DNA of 64,000 nucleotides. Origin: Casuarina equisetifolia. Lineage: Eukaryota; Streptophyta; Magnoliopsida; Fagales; Casuarinaceae. Positions 35,698 through 48,299 of the stretch are shown piece after piece. The notes under the pieces are model-generated. The model had not been told where the DNA came from, did no database searches, and saw only the letters and a list, made by a program, of their open reading frames with translations. Position numbers and translations under genes: made by a program. Location of the stretch: the NCBI GenBank assembly GCA_028551475.1, contig CM052356.1, positions 20,611,884-20,675,883 on the forward strand. The letters are read 5' to 3'. The first letter of the stretch is position 1, and every line of letters starts with the position of its first letter.

Positions 35698-38600
35698 ATG
35701 GATGTTGAGAATTAGATTATAGAAGTGATGTCTCTGAAGTATTCCTACTTTAGGGCATCCCTAGCTGTAATTCTTTTGTTGTGGTTCATGCAAAACATTT
35801 TCTAGAACCAAAATAAAGAAATGCTTAAGCAGTAGCAAGTAATAGTTTTTTTTTCTTTTTAATAACATTAAATTATTGATCACTTAAGTGATGATGCAAG
35901 CAAGACCACAAAGGTTCCCAGATGTCAAAAGTAGATTGAGCAAGAAAATGTCCATAAGATGATAGATGTTACTATATCTATTCCCATTTTATTTAAATAG
36001 GCAAGGAAGCTTGTCACCAATATAAACAAGTAGTAATAGTTAACAAGCAAAAATAACATATCAAGAACTTACTTGCACACTAAAAATAGAATATCACATA
36101 TAAACAAACAAGGAAGCATGTCACCAACATAAACAATGCAATAATAATTGGCAAGCAAAAATAACAAATTATGAACTTGATTGGACACCAAAGATATAAT
36201 AGCTGATATGAAAAAGGCAATGAAGCATGTTGCTTGCACACTAAAAATAGAATAGCCAAGAGTTCATCTTTATTTTTCCTTTCCTTTGAGAGATTTGCCC
36301 CTTCCTTACCTAACAAGTTCTTAAAGAGACATAAAAACTAAATTGAGGACTTTGGGTAGAACATAAACTTAAAAGTGAATAGATGATGTAGGCATATCCA
36401 TTATTCCATGCAAGGCCTAAAAAAGGCCCAAATCTTGTTGGTTTCTATGTTAAAGAAGTAAGGCTACAATGTCCTTCATTGAGTTTAAGCCTAAACATGA
36501 GAAGCTTCACAAGTGTCTGGAGTAGTTGGCAACATTTACAGCAAATTTTGTAATTGTTTACTAGTCATGGTTATGCCTAGTGTAGTTGACAGCATTCACA
36601 TCTAGTTTCTTAATTGTTTGCTGGTCACAATTATGTCTATCTTAATGTCTTGTAAGTCCTCAGCTATTTTCCATGCCACATTTATAATTTTTTGTTGCTT
36701 TAGATCTTTATAAACAGTAGTTATGAGCTCATTTGTATCATAACCTTTGGTAGATGAATGAAAGTTTTCATTCAAATTAGTCCCGTCTTCTTTATTTGAA
36801 TCTCAAGTCTTTATTTTGTGTACCTTTAAATTCTAGCTTTTACTTTCTTGCCATTTACATTTTTGCTTTTTAAATTATAGCCTTTACATTTAACAACTTA
36901 TTTTCCCTATCTATTACATTTCTTACACTTTAAATTTTCAAAATTTCTTTTCTTATCTTGTTTAGTCTTTTATAAATACTAACTCACTTTATTGCCCATC
37001 ACAAATTGCATCAACAAAAGAAGTTGGAATTATCATCTTTTGTCCAATGAAAAGGGTAACAAGTTTATCAAATGTACACTTATTAAAAGAAGATCAATTC
37101 CAACTAGTTCAAGACCAGGAACTACAATTTTGAGATCTTACATGCTAAAGGGAAAATATTTTAAATATACAATAACATGTATAGTATTGTACTTTATGAT
37201 TTAAGCACTTTTGGTCTTGACGTTTGATTATGACAATATAATTTAAATAAAACAATACATCACGTTTAGTTTAGTTACCTTAGGTGAATAATCTAGAAAT
37301 TATAAAGACTTAGAAGTCACTTTAGGCCATATATAATCATTTGGAGTACTCATAACACTTCATATAAAAGAAGACATGTTAATATAATATACATGCTAGT
37401 TCAAAATACAAGCCATGTACTTGCCCTTTCACAAGTACTCGCCCTTAAATAAATATTTGACAAGAAGTTTTAGCTTAATTTTTTATTTACGATATAATTA
37501 AATGAATAACATTACCGTGAATAACTTAAATCATTCTTTACTTTGGCCATAATCATACAAGGTATAAAAATGACTAAAAGAAACAAAACAATTAATCAAG
37601 TCTATATGTTTTACTTTCCATGTGATGAGCTAACATGAACATGTTTTGGAATATGCATTTCGGATGTATGTGGTGGGGGAGGTGGGAGAGGGATTAAGAG
37701 AGAGAGATTGTCTTTGATGGGTCAAGTCTTACACATGATCATCCAATAACATCATTAAACTAACTAAGTTTATTTATTTTACCGAATAGTCAACATATAT
37801 CTAGAAAGTGACACATCCATATGTTCATTTTGATTTGTTATAAGGGACTACATAGAGAAAAAAGTCTTCCACTTTTTTCTTTTTCAAAACAAGGCTATAT
37901 GATTTAATAAATAAAGATATCATATATTTTACAAAATGTAGGAAATCATATTTCTTAATGAATTTCCAAATACTAGCTTCCCAATGGCCTTAAGACACAT
38001 CAAACCTAAACCTAAATTAATAGAACGGAACAAAATGTGAAAGCATTAGCTAATCAAAAATATGAAGAAAACAGAAAATAAAGGCTATGAACCTATTTAG
38101 CTAAAAATCTTATGTAGAACACTATTGATATCATTCCCTAGAAATGGGACATCTTCCCCAAACATCTCAGCAAATATATAACCCATAGACCATATGTCAA
38201 CTTGAGTAAAGTAACTGGTCAATACAATTAGTATTTATGGAGCTCTGTAAACCAATGTCACTTGTCTAATAAAGCCAACAAGAATCATCAATTAGGTATT
38301 GAATTAACTGATGGACTGATATTTTTATTCACATTTAAGTTTCTTAGAAATAATAAGTGAGTTATCATAGACTTAGGACATAAAACGTGACCCCTATCAT
38401 TTATTACAAAAACTAATTAAAATCCTATTACGAATTAAAATTTTAGATGCATAATGATTCTAGTGCCACCAATAGTCACATTTCTATGTTTTTGACAAAA
38501 CAAACGAAGGAATGTACATTGATTAGTTCTAAAAGACACTTTGGTAGTTCTACTAAAGCAATTTGCTATGAATAAAAAATGGAAAGTGTATGTGCTAGAA

Positions 38601-38883
38601 AAGCCACTACCATATCAACCATTCTATTTTTTCTATTAGGGTTTTAAAATTTATTTAAAAAATAAAAACTCAAATTTGCAAGATAGTAGGATAAATAACA
38701 TTATTGGTATGAACATGAACTTATTTTTTCACTTTGTGCTTGTTCCATTTTATACAAATATTTTACATGTTAGGTAGATGTAAATCAACAATAGTAGTTC
38801 AATTCTTTATAGTAAACAAAGAGACCCTAAAGCAATTGTAACAATTAAGCATCTTAATACTTTATTATTAAAGAAACTTAAGA
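35698..38883. repeat. 3.19-kb tandem duplication, copy 1
   Basis: It begins ATGGATGTTGAGAATTAGAT and runs to just before the same text, slightly changed, at 38,884. Most landmarks recur at an offset of about 3,186 bp, for example a purine-rich GGTGGGGGAGGTGGGAG tract near 37,670. It holds ~106-bp sub-repeats at about 36,000-36,255 (AAGGAAGCATGTCACCAA type). On the minus strand it contains a kinase exon relic at 38,139-38,284. Confidence 0.9.
38139..38284 (-). pseudogene. CDK-like kinase pseudo-exon (APE / DxWSxG region), copy 1
   Basis: Read on the minus strand, the exon gives VTLVYRAP, a stop in place of the Glu of the APE motif, then QVDIWSMGYIFAEMF and PFLGND. This is the activation-segment end and subdomain IX of a CDKA/cdc2-type kinase (normally VTLWYRAPE, then DVWSVGCIFAEM, then LFPGD). 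It is better preserved than its duplicate near 41,346. It lies downstream, in gene orientation, of the HRD-exon array. Confidence 0.8.
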
Positions 38884-41800
38884 ATGGATGCTGAGAATCA
38901 TATTACAGAAGTGATGTCTCTAAAGTATTCATGCTTTAAGCCATCCCTAGATGTAATTCTTTTGTTGGGGTTCATGCAAAGTATTTTTTAGAACCAAAAT
39001 AAAGAAATGCTTAAGTAGTAGTAAGTAATAGTTTTTTTGTTTTTTTATAGCATTCAATCATCATGATCACCAAAGTGAGGATGCAAGGAATACCATAAAT
39101 GTTCCTAGATGTCAAATGCAAATTAAGCAAGAAAATGTCCACAAGATGATGGATGCTAAGATATCTATTCCCATTTTATTTAAATAGGCAAGGAAGCTTG
39201 TCACCAATATAAACAAGTAGTAATAGTTGGCAAGCAAAAATAACATATTAGGAATTTGCTTGCACATTAAAAATAGAATAACTTATATAAACAAACAAGG
39301 AAGCATGTCATTGATATAAACAATGCAATAATAGTTGGCAAGCAAAAATAACAAATTAGGAACTTGATTGGACACTTAAAATAAAGTATTTGATATAAAA
39401 AAGGTAAGGAAGCTTGTTGCTTGCACACTAAAAATAGAATAACTAATACAAATAGCTAAGGAAGCTTGTTGCTTGCATACTAAAAATAGAATAGCAAAGT
39501 GTTTATCTTTATTTTTCCCTTTTGTTAAGATATTTGATCTCTCCCTACTTAAAAAGTCCTCTTAAAGACACAAAAACTAAATTGGGGACTTTGGGTAGAG
39601 CATAAACTTAAAAGTGAATAGATGATGTAGGCACATCCATTATTCAATCCAAGGCCTAAAAAAGGCCCAAATCTTGTTGGTTTCTATGTTAAAGAATTGA
39701 GGCTACAATGTCCTTCATTGAGTTCAAGCCTAAACATGAGAAGCTTCACAAGTGTTTGGAGTAGTTGGCAACATTTATAGCTAATTTCGTAATTGTTTCC
39801 TAGTCATGGTTATGCCTAGTGTAGTTGATAGCATTCACATCTACTTTCCTAACTATTTGTTGGCCACAATTATGTCCATCTTAATGTCTTGTAAATCCTT
39901 AGCTGTTTTCCATGCCACATTTATAATTTTTTATTGCTTTAGATCTCTATAAACAATGGTTTTGAGCTCATTTGTATCATAACCTTTGGTAGATGAAAAG
40001 TTTTCATTCAAATTAGTCCCATCTTCTTTATTTGAATCTCAAGTCTTTATTTTGTGTACCTTTAAATTCTAGCTTTTACTTTCTTGCCATTTACATTTTT
40101 GCTTTTTAAATTATAGCCTTTACATTCAAAAACTTATTTTCCTTATTTATTACATTTTTTACACTTTAAATTTTTAAAATTTCTTTTCTTATCTTGTTTA
40201 GTCTTTTATAAATACTAGCTCACTCTATTGTCCATCACGAATTACATCAATAAAAGAAGTTAGAATTATCATCTTCTGTCCAATGAAGAGGACAACAAGT
40301 TTATCAAATGTACACTTACTAAAAGAAGATTAATTCCAACTAGTTCAAGACCAAGAACTACAATTTTTAGACCTTGCATGTTAAAGGGAAAATATTTTAA
40401 ATATACAATAACACGTATAGTATTGTACTTTATGATTTAAGCACTTTTGGTCTTGACGTTTGATCATGACAATATAATTTAAATAAAATAATATATAATG
40501 TTTAGTTTAGTTACCTTAGGTGAGTAATCTAGAAATTTTAAAGACTTAAAAGTCACTCTAGGTCATATATAATCATTTGGAGTACTCATAACACTTCACA
40601 TAAAAGAAGACATGTTAATATAATATACATGCTAGTTCAAAATACAAGCCATGTACTTGCCTTTTCACAAGTACTTGCCCTTAAATAAATATTTGACAAG
40701 AAGTTTTAGCTTAATTTTTTATTTACGATATAATTAAATGAATAACATTACCGTAAATAACTTAAATCATTCTTACATTGGCCATAACCATACAAGATAT
40801 AAAAATGACTAAAAGAAACAGAACAATTAGTCAAGTGTACATGTTTTACTTTCCATGTGATAAGCTAACATGAACGTGTTTTGGAATATGGATTTCAGAT
40901 GTATGTGGTGGGGGAGGTGGGAGAGGGATTAAGAGAGAGAGATTGTCTTTGATGGGTCAAGTCTTACACATGATCATCCAATAACATCATTAAATTAACT
41001 AAGTTTATTTTACCGAATAGTCAACATATATCTAGAAAGTGACACATCCATATGTTCACTTTGATTTGTTATGAAAGACTACATAGAGAAAAAAGTCTTC
41101 CACTTTTTTCTTTTTCAAAACAAGGCTATATGATTTAATAAATAAAGATATCATATATTTTACATTTTTGGAAATCATATTTCAAAGATTGGCTTCCCAA
41201 TGGTCTTAAGGCACATTAAACCTAAACCAAAATTAATAGAATAGAACAAAATGTGAAAGCATTAGCCAATCAAAAATACCAAGAAAAAATAAAATAAAGG
41301 TGACAAACCTATTTAGCTGAAAATCTTAAGTAGAACATTATTGATATCATTCCCCGGAAATGGGACATCTTCCCCAAACATCTTAGCAAATATACAATCG
41401 ATAGACCACATGTTAATTGGAGTAGAGTAATCAGTCAATCCAATTAGTATTTATAGAGCTTTGTAAACCAGTGTCACTGTCTAATAAAGCCAATAAGAAT
41501 CATCAATCGTGTTTTGAATTAACTGATGGACTGATATTGTTATTCACATTTAAGGTTCTTAGAAATAATAAGTGAGTTATCATAGACTTAAGACATAAAA
41601 GGTGACCTCTATCATTTGTCCTAAAAACTAATTAAAATTCCAGTACAAATTAAACTTTTAGATACATAATGATCTAGTGTCACCAAGAGGCACATTACCA
41701 TGCTTTTGACAAAACAAGCAAAGGAAATGTACATTGATTAGTTCCAAAACACACTTTGGTAGCTCTACTAAACTAAATTGCTATGAATAAAAAATGGAAA

Positions 41801-42067
41801 GCATATTGTGCTAGAAAATGTACTACCATAGTAACCATTCTAGTTTTTCTATAGGGATTTAAAAATTTATTAAAAAAAATTCAAATTTGCAAGATAGCAG
41901 GATGAATACCATTGCTTGTATAAATATGGACTTATTTTTTCACTTTGTGCTTCTTCCATTTATACAAATATCTTACATGTTAAGTAGTTGTAAATCAACA
42001 ACAATAGTTCAATTTTTGGCTATGAACAAAGAGAGCCTAAAGCAATTGGAACAATTAAGCATTTTAG
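38884..42067. repeat. 3.19-kb tandem duplication, copy 2
   Basis: Diverged direct copy of 35,698-38,883, with small indels and an extra ~106-bp sub-repeat around 39,183-39,495. It runs directly into the first unit of the kinase-exon array at about 42,068. The last ~20 bp of copy 1 also match the start of an array unit, so the ancestral order was block then array. Confidence 0.9.
41346..41500 (-). pseudogene. CDK-like kinase pseudo-exon, copy 2
   Basis: Minus-strand counterpart of the exon at 38,139-38,284. Fragments such as MWSIDCIFAKMFG and PFPGND are still readable, but the frame is broken in more places, including the VTLWYRAPE part. Confidence 0.75.
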
Positions 42068-45000
42068 ACCACTATTATTAGAGAAACATAGACAAGGACA
42101 AAACTTCAATCTAGTGCATGCTTATACTTAAGGCGTAATTTTGTTAGCTTAAAAAGAACATGCTTTAACCAATCTAAAGTTTGCAAGCCTTAGTACATTA
42201 ACACGAGAATCTAATAGCAAATTCCCACGTTTCAAATCTTGACGAAGAGTTCTATCAAAATAGCAATGCTGAAGGTCACAAAGAATTTGATGAAGGAACA
42301 TCTATAATGCTAGTAGTCCTATTGTGTCTCATTATTACCAAATTTAGTTATCATATTCAAGATACTAGAAAATGGTAAGTTAATAAAGCATTCATTTCAA
42401 TCTAGATAAATAGACAAAACATAAAAAAAAAATATAACATAAGTATGCAAATTATGTTTATTGGGCTAAAATATTTTCCAAGTATGATCAAATCTAAAGA
42501 AAAGGAGAAAAAAAAGTAAATAATAACCCATATTTATTATGCTGAGAAGTCACTATTATTAAAGAAACATAAATGGGGACAAAACTTCAGTCTAGTGCAT
42601 ACTTATAGTTAAGGCATAATTTTTCTAGTTCAGAAAGAACTTGTTTTAGCCAGTCTAAAGTATGCAAGCTTTATTACATTGGCACGAGAATCTAATAGCA
42701 AATTTCCATGTTTCAAATCTTGATGAAGAATTCTATGGGAATGACAAGACTCAAAGCCATAAAGAATTTAATGAAGGAATATCTATAGTGCGAGTAGTCC
42801 CATTGTGTCTCATTATTGCCAAATTTAGTTATCATATTCAAGATACTAGAAAATGGTAAGTTAATAAAGCATTCATTTTAATCTAGATAAATAAATAAAA
42901 AGTAAAACTTAGAACAGACATACGCAAATTATGTTTATTGGGCTAAAATGTGTTCCAAATATAATCAAATCTAAAGAAAATGAGAAAAAAAATAAATAAT
43001 AACCCATATTTGTTATACTGAGAAGTCATTATTATTAGAGAAACATAAACGAGGACAAAACTTCAGTCTAGTGCCTACTTATACTTAAGGCATAATTTTA
43101 CTGGCTAAAAACGATCATACTTTAGCCAATCTAAAGTATGCAAGCTTTGGTACATTTGGCACGAGAATCTAACAGTGAATTCCCAGGTTTCAAATCTTGA
43201 TGAAGAATTCTATAAGAATGGCAATGCTCAAGGCCACAAAGAATTTGATGAAGGAATATCTGTAGTGCGAGTAGTCCCATTGTGTCTTATTATTGCCAAA
43301 TTTAGTTATTATATTCAAGATACTAGAAAATGGTAAGTTAATAAAATATTCATTTTAATCTAGATAAATAGACAAAAAGTATAAAATATAATGGAAGTAT
43401 GCAAATTATGTTTATTGGGATAAAATGTGTTCCAAGTATGATCAAATCTAAAGAAAATGAGAAAAAAAAAAGTAAAAATAACCCATATTTGTTATGCTAA
43501 GAAGTCACTATTATTAGAAAAACATAAACAAGGACAAAACTTCAATCTAGTGGATACTTATACTTAAGGCGTTATTTTGTTGGCTCAAAGAGAACATGCT
43601 TTAGTCAATCCAAGATAAGCAAGCTTTATTACATTGGCATGAAAATCTAATAGCAAATTTCCATGTTTCAAATCTCGATGAAGAATTCTATGGGAATGGT
43701 AATGCTCAAGGCCACAAAGAATTTGATGAAGGAATATATATAATGTGAGTAGTCCCATTGTGTCTTATTATTGCCAAATTTATTTATCATATTCTAGATA
43801 CTAGAAAATGGTAAGTTAATAAAGCATTCATTTTAATCTAGATAAATAAAGAAAAAGTAAAAATTATAACGGAAGTATGCAAATTATGTTTATTTGGCTA
43901 AAATGTGTTCTAAGTATGATCAAATCTAAAGAAAAGGAGAAAAAAAAAAAGTAAATAATAACCTATATTTGTGATGCTGAGAAGTCATTATTATTAGATA
44001 AACACAGATGAGGAGAAAACTTCAGTCTAGTGCCTACTTATACTTAAGGCGTAATTTTACTGGCCAAAAAGATCATACTTTAGCCAATCTAAATTATGCA
44101 AGCTTTAGTACATTTGGCATGAGAATCTAATAGAAAATTCCCAAGTTTCAAATCTTAATGAAAAATTCTATGGGAATGGCAATGCTTAAGGGCACAAAGA
44201 ATTTGATAAAAGAACATCTATAGTGCTAGTAGTCCTATTGTGCCTCATTATTGCCAAATTTAATTATCATATTCAAGATACTAGAAAATGGTAAGTTAAT
44301 AAAGCATTCATTTTAATCTAGATAGATAATGAAAAAGTAAAAATTATTAGGGAAGTATGAAAATTATGTTTATTAGGCTAAAATGTGTTCCAAGTATGAT
44401 CAAATCTAAAGAAAATAAAAAAAAAATGTAAATTATAACTCATATTTGTTATGCTGAGAAGTCACTATTATTAGAGAAACACAAACGAGGACAAAACTTC
44501 AATCTAATGCATACTTATACTTAAAGAGTAATTTTGTTGGCTAAAAAAGAATATGCTCTAGCCAATCTAAAGTATGCAAGCTTTAGTACATTGGCATGAG
44601 AATCTAATAGCAAATCCCCAGGTTTCAAATCTCGATGAAAAATTCTATGAGAATGGCAATGCTCAAGGCCATAAAGAATTTGATGAAGGAACATCTATAA
44701 TATGAGTAGTCCATTGTATCTCATTATTGCCAAATTTAGTTATAATATTCAAGATACTAGAAAATGGTAAGTTAATAAAGCATTCATTTTAATCTAGATA
44801 AGTAGAGAAAAAGTAAAAATTATTACGGAAGTATGCAAATTATGTTTATTGAGATAAAATGTGTTCCAAGTTTGATCAAATCTAAAGAAAAAAAAAAAGA
44901 GTAAATAATAACCTATATTTGTTATGCTAAGAAGTCACTATTATTAGAGAAACATAGACGAGGACAAAACTTCAGTCTAGTGCATACTTATACTTAAGGC

Positions 45001-45406
45001 GTAATTTTACTTGCTAAAAAAGATCATGTTTTAGCCAATCTAAATTATGCAAGCCTTAGTACATTGGCACAAGAATCTAATAACAAATTCCCTGGTTTCA
45101 AATCTTGATGAAGAATTCTATAGGAATGGCAATGCTTAAAGCCACAAAGAATTTAATGAAGGAATATCTATAATGTGAGTACTCACATTGTGTCTCATGA
45201 TTGCCAAATTTAGCTATCATATTCAAGATACTAGAGAATGATAAGTTAATAAAGCATTCATTTTAATTTAGATAAATAGAGAAAAATTAAAAATTATAAC
45301 GAAAGTATGCAAATTATGTTTATTGGGATAAAATGTGTTCCAAGAATGATTAAATCTAAAGAAAAGGAGAAATAAAAAGTAAATAATAACCTATATTTGT
45401 TATGCT
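42068..45406 (-). repeat. Seven-unit tandem array (~477 bp each) of a CDK HRD-loop exon
   Basis: Units begin near 42,068, 42,544, 43,020, 43,499, 43,979, 44,456 and 44,929, ending near 45,406; unit lengths are 473-480 bp. Each starts with a version of GAGAAGTCACTATTATTAGA. On the minus strand each carries a ~170-bp kinase exon reading roughly [16 protein letters not shown], then LHQDLKPGNLLLDS, then [11 protein letters not shown]. This matches the catalytic-loop exon of CDKA/cdc2 kinases (normally CHSHRVLHRDLKPQNLL and LKLADFGLARA). Catalytic residues are lost: HRD is HQD in the copies I translated, and DFG is YFR (NFR in unit 1, YLG in unit 4, a stop in units 5 and 7). Between exons lies ~305 bp of intron-like DNA with AG before the exon. 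The copies cannot form an active kinase. Confidence 0.9.
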
Positions 45407-45689
45407 GAGAAGTCACTTTCTAGCACTTGATAGACATTGGAAAAATATGAAAATTTGTTCAATGACTTGAAGAAGAAAAGGGGAAGACATATTTATCTAG
45501 TAGTGTTCCCAAATAGAAAAGTTGTAAGGAACTACAACCTAGAGATGGCCTCATTTGGACATAAAATTTTATTGCTTTGCTAATTAAATAATCACAAGAA
45601 CTTATGAAAGAAAGAACTTATCACAAAGGACGCATAAACCTTCAAATGGTAGAAGACAATAACTTACTTTCACTTAATGTCAATCCTTT

Positions 45690-46306
45690 ATGAACTATGG
45701 ATGTAACAACATGTGCTCCCTTAAATTCCTATCAAGATGCTAAGAAAAAAGTTTCATGAAATCCTTATCTACCATCACATCCTGTAACCTTTCAAGCATA
45801 TTAGTTATTAGCTACATGCAAGCTTGAAGAGGGAAAATAACCTAAAAAAAAGCCCATATTTAAAGGGTGAATAATCATGCTTGACAATATGCGTGAAAAT
45901 TTCCATAAGTCAAATATTAATGCAACACTTATACTCGTTTAACAATCTATGAGTGATGAAAGGATGCAAATTATTGTCTAACAACATCAATAAACAATGT
46001 GACTGTAATGAATTACATGACAATGTTCCAATGTTGCATTTCTTTCAACATGGAGACTTCCTTCATTGTAGTGCTGGATATTCCGTCTATTGGACCCATC
46101 CTTATCACCTTTATTGCAATAGCCTTATTGTGAAAGTTACAACCTGAATAGACCACATTGAAGGATCCTTCCCCAATCCTTTCTCTAAGTTTGTACTATC
46201 ACATTCACAAACATTAAAACCATTATAGAATTCTAACAAAATTATTTAGACAATAACATAATAATGAGTAACCTTGACTAACCTCCTCCATTCTGCCTAC
46301 TGGCAT
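45690..46306 (-). pseudogene. 5' half of a CDKA/cdc2-like kinase pseudogene
   Basis: On the minus strand a possible start, MPVGRMEEVSQ (from 46,306), is followed by a short GT-AG intron. Then 46,195-46,016 gives YKLRERIGEGSFNVVYSGC, AIAIKVIRMGPIDGISSTT and MKEVSMLKEMQHWNIVM. These are the glycine loop, the catalytic Lys region and the PSTAIRE-like helix (here ISSTTMKE) of a cell-cycle CDK. A third exon, about 45,792-45,700, gives LQDVMVDKDF, a stop, and NLREHMLLHP (normally LQDVVHSEKRLYLVFEYLDLDLKKHM). Stops and a changed PSTAIRE helix show that it is dead. The order continues into the HRD-exon array and then the exons at 41.4 and 38.2 kb. The last kinase exons (after the LFPGD motif) were not found. 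Confidence 0.8.
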
Positions 46307-48290
46307 CTCTGGTCAAGATAAAGTTATAACACTAGTGAAGATTTTCATAAAAAATATTAAACCTCAAGGTTATAGTATTATAAATTGTAAAGATAATAAA
46401 ACAAGTAGATAATATGCACATAATACAAAGCATGAAAACAAGAAAAAAAAAAGCATAATATATATGCTATGTTAAGTTGCTGGAAAAACAAAGAGAATTT
46501 CAAGTTCTGAAAGATTTAGCTTAAACTGTTGGATTAGATGGACAAGATAACACAAATTCATTCCAAAAGCATAGATTCACTCAAGAAATCTAAGCAAATG
46601 AAGTAAAGGATTTCCAAACAACCTTAAAACAAAGAACACCTAAAGTAAAGTAGATAGAAGTAATGGTTTAAAGGATTTGATGTAACTCAACTACAAAGAA
46701 ATCATAAAGGAAAACCAAGAGGTTGCATAGGAAAAACAAAAAGGATTTTTTATTCACAGTCACATGCACTAAGATGACAATTGGACAACTACTTCAATTG
46801 AGGATTCCAAGATTTAGGTTAAATTATTGGATTAAATGGACAAGACAACACAAACTCATTCCAAGAGCATGAATTCAACAAAGAAATTTAATCGAATGAA
46901 GTAAATGATTTCTCCCCTCTTCTAGATAGTTTTTGCTCCTCTTTTTTATGTGTAGAGTTGTACAAAGTTTCTATGAATTGAAGACATTTTGGTGATAGCT
47001 TTTATGTTTTTAATTCAAGGAGTATTTTGTTCAATTTCTAACATTACTTTTGTTTATACAAAATTTATTTTTTTAGTTTACTTTTGTTAAGGCTCTACGA
47101 TGTAACTTAATGACAATGGTATGAATTGTATGATTGTGATGTTTGGTACGACATTGTGTATATATGAAGTTGCATATTATTGTATTTAATGCATTTAAGT
47201 GATTAGTTATCACTTAGATGATTTGATTTGCATATTTAAGACTGACGAAAGATGACATGTAGTTGCTTCATGTAATATGTAACCATAGATTAATATAGAT
47301 AGACATATACCATATGATTTGTGTAGCTTTAGGTATAAATTGAGAATATTCATAAATCTTAATGCACTTGGTTCGTTTTAATTTGCATATAGAGTTATAG
47401 TGAGTTAATGAGTTAAGTAAATTCACTATACCTAGACATAAGATAGTAAATAAATTAAGAAATTTCTCAATCATAAAAGTATAATCAATCTTGCAAGCAT
47501 GAATAATTAACATTAATACCTAGTAATTATGGTAAAATCAGATGCTTTAACATGTCTCGTTTATCAATCTTTCTTAAATTTAGTTGTTTAGTTTATTTTC
47601 GGTCATTTTGGTTTGCTAGATAAATTCTAGGAACTATTCACCATTAGTAATTAATTAGATTAGTAATCACCAATCTTTGTGAGATGATATCTTTCTCATA
47701 AGTTGTTAAAAGTTAGGAACCTATGCTAGAAATCTAGTCCTAGGCTCATTAAAAATCACTTATATTGATCTCATTTGTAGGGTCAAGATAACATAATGAA
47801 ACTCCCATAAGCAATAACACAAACCAAAGATATAATTGACCCAAGCGACATCTAGAAGTGCACAAATAAAAAGTAAGGAATATGTTGAATGCCTTTTCAT
47901 AACTTTATATTGAGGGTCTTACTAGCATTTGGACTCGTGGAATCAGTCCTCCTACTTAAACTAAAACAAGAATCACAACATGTTAGACTTGGTCCTTACC
48001 ATTTGTCTCTTGCTTACATAATTTTTCCTCTAACCTGTTTCAATCCTAATCATTATGCTTCAACTCTTATGTTGTTAAATGTTTTCTAAATCCCCATGCT
48101 TTCAATGTTTGTTCTCTTTCTCAATTGCCCATACCAACCAAGATGATTAAATTTGACTTGCCTAAGTTAAAAGAAAAAGAAAAAGAAATAAAAGCCTCTC
48201 AAATGAACCAAAAATGGTATGCGATGTTAGAAAATAAAATGGTTGAACAAAATGTGTTAGAAGTTGTAATGAACTTTTTTTTGGCCAACC
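46307..48290. other. AT-rich repeat-like DNA, no gene seen
   Basis: Apart from a direct repeat at 46,493-46,913, nothing is recognised. Some of the right part may be the eroded gag end of the copia relic that becomes readable from 48,300. Confidence 0.4.
46493..46913. repeat. Direct repeat, two ~115-bp copies about 305 bp apart
   Basis: A segment containing GATTTAGCTTAAACTGTTGG (46,507 region) and GACAAGATAACACAAA recurs around 46,800-46,913 as GATTTAGGTTAAATTATTGG and GACAAGACAACACAAA. It continues in both copies with CATTCCAA(A/G)AGCAT. Confidence 0.8.
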
Positions 48291-48299
48291 TCCAGCATT

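Noticed and set aside
42068-45406. Centromeric satellite or CRISPR-like interpretation of the ~477-bp array
   Set aside because: Only seven units, flanked by unique order, each with a kinase exon. CRISPR arrays do not occur in plant nuclear DNA and have short repeats.
38139-46306. Possibility that the CDK-like region is a functional kinase gene
   Set aside because: Stops in several exons, HRD and DFG motifs lost, and the C-terminal exons were not found.
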